From: Hyphomicrobiales bacterium
GTDB taxonomy: Bacteria > Pseudomonadota > Alphaproteobacteria > Rhizobiales > Devosiaceae
NCBI GenBank assembly: GCA_900470445.1
Contig: UCAU01000060.1
Span: 1-37,684, forward strand
Length of the DNA stretch: 37,684 bases
Direction of reading: 5' to 3'
Below are positions 34,501 through 37,684 of the stretch, one piece after another. The position numbers and the translations under genes are program-made. Under the pieces are notes generated by a model, which was not told the DNA's origin, did no database searches, and saw only the letters and a list, made by a program, of their open reading frames with translations. The stretch's first letter is position 1. Each line of letters starts with the position of its first letter.

Positions 34501-34997
34501 CCCTGCACGCCCTGCTGCAGCATCTGGGCCGGGTGGAGCCGAGCCTATGGCCGGCCGTGGTGCCCAAGGCGCTGGCTGCTTTATGGCCCGAAGCACCCGA
34601 CCAGCATGCCCGGATCGGGGCCAAGGCCATGTCCATCCTCACCAAGCCCGAACTGGCACCCTTATTTGCCGCCAATAGCCGGGCGGAAGTGCCATTTTTG
34701 GTGGCGGCGCAACGGGATGGCACCCCGATCCGGCTGGCCGGGCGGATCGACCGGCTGGTCATTGACGACTCAAGGCTATTGGTGATCGACTACAAATCCG
34801 ACATGTCGGTGCCCGGCGGCCCGGAGGACGTGCCGGGGCCGTATTTGACGCAATTGGGCCTGTATGCGCTGGTTGCAGACCAGCTCTTCCCGGGCCATTC
34901 CGTCGAGGCGGCTATCCTGTGGACTGGATTGGAATCGTTGATGATTTTGCCGTCTGATCACCTTCGCGCAGCGACCGGGGGCTTCACCTTGCAGTGA
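31554..34997 (+). CDS. addA: double-strand break repair helicase-nuclease AddA
   Basis: The motor and second nuclease subunit of AddAB, a UvrD-type 3'-5' helicase. The 1147 residues contain Walker A SANAGSGKTFVLTRR (about 30-44), the Q/TIHAFC segment (VTIHAFCESVLHRFP), motif II HILVDESQDTNPEQW near 398, motif III (GDQKQSIYSFQGA), motif V (VMTVHGAKGLE) and motif VI (YVAMTRAEDELYV). The C-terminal nuclease has AGRIDRLVID and VIDYKSD near 1060-1080. Translation begins at TTG 31554, overlapping addB by four bases, with AGGAGG about eight bases upstream. All helicase and nuclease motifs look intact. Confidence 0.96.
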   Translation: MSERGKPVISPETRTNQAKAADPNLSIWVSANAGSGKTFVLTRRVLRLLLAGATPQSILCLTYTKAAAAEMRGRLARELARWATLPEPELVRELKEIEANAYRPALVERARTLFAQALETPGGLKIVTIHAFCESVLHRFPLEAGVPFDFKVIEDEERIQLLTQTREAVLAQGLRGEGATAAVETLFGLLSDFALSDAIELALGDGRKLKAVLADIPRAKANLRQLVGHSGESSAGLQRQLVEQSLLTPEGIREIVRLFGGDPSGNNRFVDLLARLDPDAIDGGTLRTAFLTDKGTARKLLTAKQQADRPDILTLLEAEQARVTALVDALSTALLVERSEALLDVVALIASRYQAHKRARSLLDFDDLVEKLGDLLENPDAGPWVQYKLDTGIDHILVDESQDTNPEQWRVVRAIADEFFNGAGDVTRLRSLFAVGDQKQSIYSFQGAEPTLFGATGELFRRRAAEVEVPFLPLRLHMSFRTLPEVLAAVDKVSDDPNIQDALLESEKVHHDTSRPTKGGSVCLWPPLQQATSAGDAGEWPTEPAEGGEKTAPRQVAERIAREIKGWIDTKRPLTNRGRPVRPNDVLILVQSRGAVFQEVIRALRQAGLPTPGADRLAVSDHIAVLDLLALCDVLLNPADSLQLAALLRSPLFDIGEEELFALAQPREKGRTLWQALETATTPGCAEAYRALSRWRGELDFERPFEFLTQVLYAEGGLRRFHARLGEEVDEVFAELLELALAHEQGSQPSLQGFVVAMRQSAVSIKRELAEAGNGVRVMTVHGAKGLEAPIVILADAASKPQGNQVNRPVYLLTEAPGPLLVHASGSKNHVPGSLGVKSQVEANLAKEYWRRLYVAMTRAEDELYVTGALTPSAKPERQLEGTWYQAIERALRADAEIVLDGEGRETALIYPRDRVAPQPVKRLSETPAAASLPQAFAAVPAPKVAKLVAPSSARSHVAPAVALDSLAEQLRDAEAARKEGIALHALLQHLGRVEPSLWPAVVPKALAALWPEAPDQHARIGAKAMSILTKPELAPLFAANSRAEVPFLVAAQRDGTPIRLAGRIDRLVIDDSRLLVIDYKSDMSVPGGPEDVPGPYLTQLGLYALVADQLFPGHSVEAAILWTGLESLMILPSDHLRAATGGFTLQ

Positions 34998-35079
34998 CGC
35001 AGGCTTGCAGCAAGGCTGGACTCTCACCAGCTTTGGGAGCAATGAGACCACCGCTTTCAACCAAAAGGCAACTTAACCC

Positions 35080-35403
35080 ATGACTACACACGTTTCCGAC
35101 GCCAATTTTGGCGAGGAAGTCCTTAACTCCAAAGAGCCCGTTCTCGTGGATTTCTGGGCGGAGTGGTGCGGGCCGTGCCGCGCGATCGCACCTGTGCTCG
35201 ATGAGCTTTCGAGCGAACTGGCCGGCAAGGTCAAGATCGTCAAGCTGAACATCGACGAAAACCCCTCCACCACCGTCAAATACGGCGTTCGCTCCATCCC
35301 CACCATGATCCTGTTCAAGGGCGGGGAAGCTGCCGATATGAAGATCGGCGCGGGCACGCCCAAGGCCGGCCTGACCAAGTGGCTCGAAGGCCACGCGGCC
35401 TAA
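35080..35403 (+). CDS. trxA: thioredoxin (first copy)
   Basis: A 107-residue cytoplasmic dithiol reductase. The redox site WCGPC places the cysteines at C30 and C33 in [14 protein letters not shown]. The cis-proline loop (SIPTM) and buried Asp (VDFWAE, D24) are normal. AAAAGG gives the ribosome site. It lies 82 bases after addA, a linkage known in Hyphomicrobiales, and ends at a strong terminator. The folC/accD genes found downstream in some relatives are not here. Confidence 0.96.
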   Translation: MTTHVSDANFGEEVLNSKEPVLVDFWAEWCGPCRAIAPVLDELSSELAGKVKIVKLNIDENPSTTVKYGVRSIPTMILFKGGEAADMKIGAGTPKAGLTKWLEGHAA

Positions 35404-35426
35404 GACCGTCCATTCAAGAATTGCAG

Positions 35427-35460
35427 AACACCGCTGGGGCGACCCGGCGGTGTTTTTGTT
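35427..35460 (+). terminator. Rho-independent terminator of trxA
   Basis: An 8-bp stem (AACACCGC / GCGGTGTT) with an inner GGG/CCC pairing is followed by TTTGTTTG. It lies 23 bases after the trxA stop and shows that the second thioredoxin is separately transcribed. Confidence 0.9.
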
Positions 35461-35576
35461 TGTGACATCGCCCGCGCAAAGACTTTCCTCGCCCCGGTGC
35501 GCGCTACATTTTGTATGCCTTTCCATGGCGGCCGACTCTCTATAGTATTCATCGTCCTTTACCGATGGAGACGATC

Positions 35577-35900
35577 ATGGCCCACCACGTTACCGATGCC
35601 AACTTTGCCGCCGAAGTGCTGAATTCCAGCGAGCCGGTGCTGGTGGATTTCTGGGCGGAATGGTGTGGCCCCTGCAAGGCGATGGACCCGATCCTGGAAC
35701 AGGTCGCGCTTGATCTGGCCGGCAAGGTCAAGATCGTCAAGCTTGACGTGGACAGCAATCCCAGCACCGTGACGCAATATCATGTGCGCGCCATGCCCAC
35801 GATGATCGTGTTCAAGGACGGCCAGCCGACCGACGTGAAAGTGGGCGCCGGCCAGTCGCGCGCGCAGCTGATCAAGTGGCTGGAGAGCCACGCCGCCTGA
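35577..35900 (+). CDS. thioredoxin (second, tandem copy)
   Basis: A 107-residue thioredoxin of exactly the same length as its upstream neighbour, with WCGPC at C30/C33. The alignment is gap-free, with many identical blocks ([38 protein letters not shown]). It is clearly a tandem duplicate that has diverged: K34 for R34, AMDP for AIAP, and AMPTM for SIPTM before the cis-Pro. The start at 35577 follows GGAG; an ATG at 35565 is less likely. It sits after a terminator, with a possible -10 (TATAGT, 35541-35546), so it is regulated apart from the first copy. Confidence 0.93.
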   Translation: MAHHVTDANFAAEVLNSSEPVLVDFWAEWCGPCKAMDPILEQVALDLAGKVKIVKLDVDSNPSTVTQYHVRAMPTMIVFKDGQPTDVKVGAGQSRAQLIKWLESHAA

Positions 35901-35961
35901 TTGGCTGATATCACCGGGCCTGATAGTCTCTCCCCATAAGAAGACTTGGGAGGAGAGGCCT

Positions 35962-37632
35962 GTGGCCCCTATCGATCTCGCTGCCGCTCCGTTCAACCTC
36001 GATGACGAAGCCATGGCGTGGGTGCATGCCACCCGCGACGGCCTGACCCCGCGCGACAAGCTGGCCCAGCTCTTCGTGCTCTTGGCGCGGGGTGAGACCG
36101 GCGAGGTGCTCGAGCAATTGCGCGCCTTCAAGCCCGGCGGCATTACCCGGGTCTATTCGGGCGATCTCGCCAGCGAAGTGACATTGGCGCAGGGCCTCAA
36201 CGGCATCGGCGCCGTGCCCATGCTGGTCAGCGCCGATCTCGAAGGCAGCCGCATGAGCCTGCCCTTCGGCACGCCAGTGCCCAATCCGCTGGCGCTGGCG
36301 GCAGCGGACGATGTGGAAGCGACCACGGCCATTTCCACCATCATGGCGCAGGAAGCCCATGCCGTGGGGCTCAATTGGAGCTTTACCCCGGTCATCGATA
36401 TCAATGCGGCCTTCCGCAGCGCCATTGTGGGCACCCGCTCCTATGGCAGCGATGTGGACCGTATCGAGCGCCATGCGCTGGCCCAGATCGCCGCCTTCCA
36501 AGCCAATGGCGTCGCCGCTACGGTCAAGCATTGGCCCGGCGAAGGCTATGACGACCGCGACCAGCATCTGGTGACCACGGTCAATCCGCTGACCATGAAG
36601 GCCTGGGACAGCAATTTCGGCCGGCTCTATCGCGCCGCCATCAAGGCCGGCGTAATGAGCGTGATGTCCGCCCATATCGCCTTCCCCGCCTTTGTGCGGG
36701 CGCTCGACCCCGATGCGGGTGCCGAGGCCTATCGGCCGGCGTCGTTGAGCCGGATTTTGAACGAGGACCTGTTGCGGCGCGAGCTGGGCTTTAACGGCCT
36801 CATCGTTTCCGACGCCACGCCCATGGCCGGCATGGGCGATTGGGGTCCGCGCGATGCTGTTTTGCCCGAGGTGATCATTGCCGGCTGTGACGTGATCCTG
36901 TTCTCGGACGATCCAAATGCCGACCTGATGCGGCTGGTCAAAGCAGTCGCCGATGGACGGCTGAGCCAGGAGCGCGTGGACGAAGCGGTGACGCGGGTGC
37001 TGGCGCTCAAGGCGGCTTTGGGGCTGCATCGCAATCCCGGCCCGCCCAGCCTTGCCGCTGCCCAGCAGGTGGTGGGCAGCGAGGCTAGTCGAATGACCGC
37101 CGAAGCTGTGCACAAGCGGGTGCCGACCCTGGTCAAGGACGTGGCTGGATTGCTGCCGCTGTCACCGGCCAGGCACAAGCGCGTACTGGTGTTTTCCGGT
37201 GGGGCGATCATTCCCTTCGTGCCGCAACCATTGCCGCTCAGCGTGCCGGAGCGGCTGGATCGCGAAGGTTTCGCCGTCACCCTGTTCGAGCCCGGCATGA
37301 GCGTCAGCCCCAAGGATTTCGACCTAGTGCTGTACCTGTTTGCCGAGGAAACCGTGCTGACGCGTAGCCGGATTTTCCTTGATTGGGTCAAGCTCACCGG
37401 CAGCGTCTTCGACGGCATGGCGCGCTACTGGCACGACCTGCCCACGCTGATGATCAGCTTTGGTTATCCCTATTATCTCTACGACGCGCCGCGCGTGCCC
37501 ACCTATGTCAACGCCTATGGCTCCAGCGAGGCGCTGCAGGCAGCCGTGGTCGAGGCGTTGATGGGCCGCACGGAATTCGCTGGAACGAGCCCGGTAGACC
37601 CGTTCTGCGGCAGCGAACAGGGCAAGTATTGA
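35962..37632 (+). CDS. two-domain GH3 beta-N-acetylhexosaminidase-like enzyme
   Basis: A 556-residue glycoside hydrolase family 3 enzyme. The TIM-barrel domain (about 1-350) has the NagZ-type signature K189-H190-x-P-G-x-G...D200-x-H202 (KHWPGEGYDDRDQH), which supplies the His/Asp acid-base pair. The likely nucleophile is D284 in LIVSDATPM. A second domain (about 375-556) resembles the GH3 C-terminal alpha/beta domain, which single-domain proteobacterial NagZ lacks. There is no signal peptide, so it is cytoplasmic. It starts at GTG 35962 after AGGAG. Substrates may be muropeptides or other N-acetylglucosaminides; the MurU-like gene nearby makes cell-wall recycling plausible but unproven. Confidence 0.85.
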   Translation: MAPIDLAAAPFNLDDEAMAWVHATRDGLTPRDKLAQLFVLLARGETGEVLEQLRAFKPGGITRVYSGDLASEVTLAQGLNGIGAVPMLVSADLEGSRMSLPFGTPVPNPLALAAADDVEATTAISTIMAQEAHAVGLNWSFTPVIDINAAFRSAIVGTRSYGSDVDRIERHALAQIAAFQANGVAATVKHWPGEGYDDRDQHLVTTVNPLTMKAWDSNFGRLYRAAIKAGVMSVMSAHIAFPAFVRALDPDAGAEAYRPASLSRILNEDLLRRELGFNGLIVSDATPMAGMGDWGPRDAVLPEVIIAGCDVILFSDDPNADLMRLVKAVADGRLSQERVDEAVTRVLALKAALGLHRNPGPPSLAAAQQVVGSEASRMTAEAVHKRVPTLVKDVAGLLPLSPARHKRVLVFSGGAIIPFVPQPLPLSVPERLDREGFAVTLFEPGMSVSPKDFDLVLYLFAEETVLTRSRIFLDWVKLTGSVFDGMARYWHDLPTLMISFGYPYYLYDAPRVPTYVNAYGSSEALQAAVVEALMGRTEFAGTSPVDPFCGSEQGKY

Positions 37633-37661
37633 GGGCTTAGGCCTCCGCATGCGGAGAGCCC
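37633..37661. terminator. hairpin directly after the GH3 gene
   Basis: GGGCT and AGCCC flank an inner perfect stem CTCCGC-AT-GCGGAG, starting at the base after the GH3 stop. There is no T-tract, so it may be a transcript-stabilising hairpin or weak terminator. The last 15 bases of the window (CCCCTCCCCCTTGAG) look like the start of another dispersed repeat that is cut off. Confidence 0.4.
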
Positions 37662-37684
37662 TGATCGGTCCCCTCCCCCTTGAG

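Noticed and set aside
32136..34523. A 795-codon minus-strand open frame opposite addA
   Set aside because: Same antisense shadow pattern. addA carries all helicase and nuclease motifs, while this frame shows no family signature or ribosome site.
37664..37684. Start of another dispersed repeat at the window edge
   Set aside because: Only the first 15-20 bases (C-rich, ending CTTGAG) are visible, too little to define an element.

Overview
The window is a chromosomal housekeeping segment of a GC-rich alphaproteobacterium, most likely a Hyphomicrobiales (Rhizobiales) member close to Devosia. The evidence is the gene order mutS-glnD-murJ-trpS, the alphaproteobacterial AddAB pair, the hsp20-DUF1150 pair, an Irr-type iron box, a ROSE-type thermosensor in front of hsp20, and palindromic repeats typical of that order. 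I see no prophage, integron, CRISPR array, rRNA or tRNA. No stretch longer than 300 bases lacks a gene.

Layout. (1) 1-10364, plus strand: a REP hairpin, a DUF2189 membrane protein, a small membrane protein, then mutS, glnD, murJ, trpS and a UspA-like protein. A large inverted repeat lies between glnD and murJ. (2) 10377-13098: a DUF3817 membrane protein diverges from an Nfu/NifU iron-sulfur gene, with an Irr-box palindrome at the Nfu promoter. Convergent to Nfu is the minus-strand run phoH-ybeY-corC, in which ybeY seems to start at CTG. (3) 13095-17005: phoH is separated from miaB by a plus-strand VapBC-type toxin-antitoxin pair and an isolated fabA. (4) 17122-18686, plus strand: a small 'FPASD' protein, then hpf and ptsN without rpoN. 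(5) 18759-22683: the heat-shock unit hsp20-DUF1150 (minus) behind an RpoH-like promoter and a thermosensor hairpin, a GT2 glycosyltransferase, and a divergent TetR/MFS efflux pair around a palindrome. (6) 22822-27761, plus: rpmI-rplT, then pheS, a DEDDh exonuclease, and pheT. (7) 27803-37632, plus: a MurU-like nucleotidyltransferase, addB, addA, two tandem thioredoxins and a two-domain GH3 enzyme.

How they work together. Most genes serve genome integrity (MutS, AddAB), translation (TrpS, PheST, L35/L20, MiaB, YbeY, HPF), nitrogen sensing (GlnD, PtsN), and cell-wall precursor export and recycling (MurJ, MurU-like, GH3/NagZ-like). The accessory features are the toxin-antitoxin pair, the efflux pair and the repeats. 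The most informative finds are in non-coding DNA: the Irr box, the RpoH promoter with its ROSE-like hairpin, and a leader hairpin before rpmI. I found no convincing undescribed multi-gene system. The best candidates for follow-up are those regulatory elements and the exonuclease placed between pheS and pheT.
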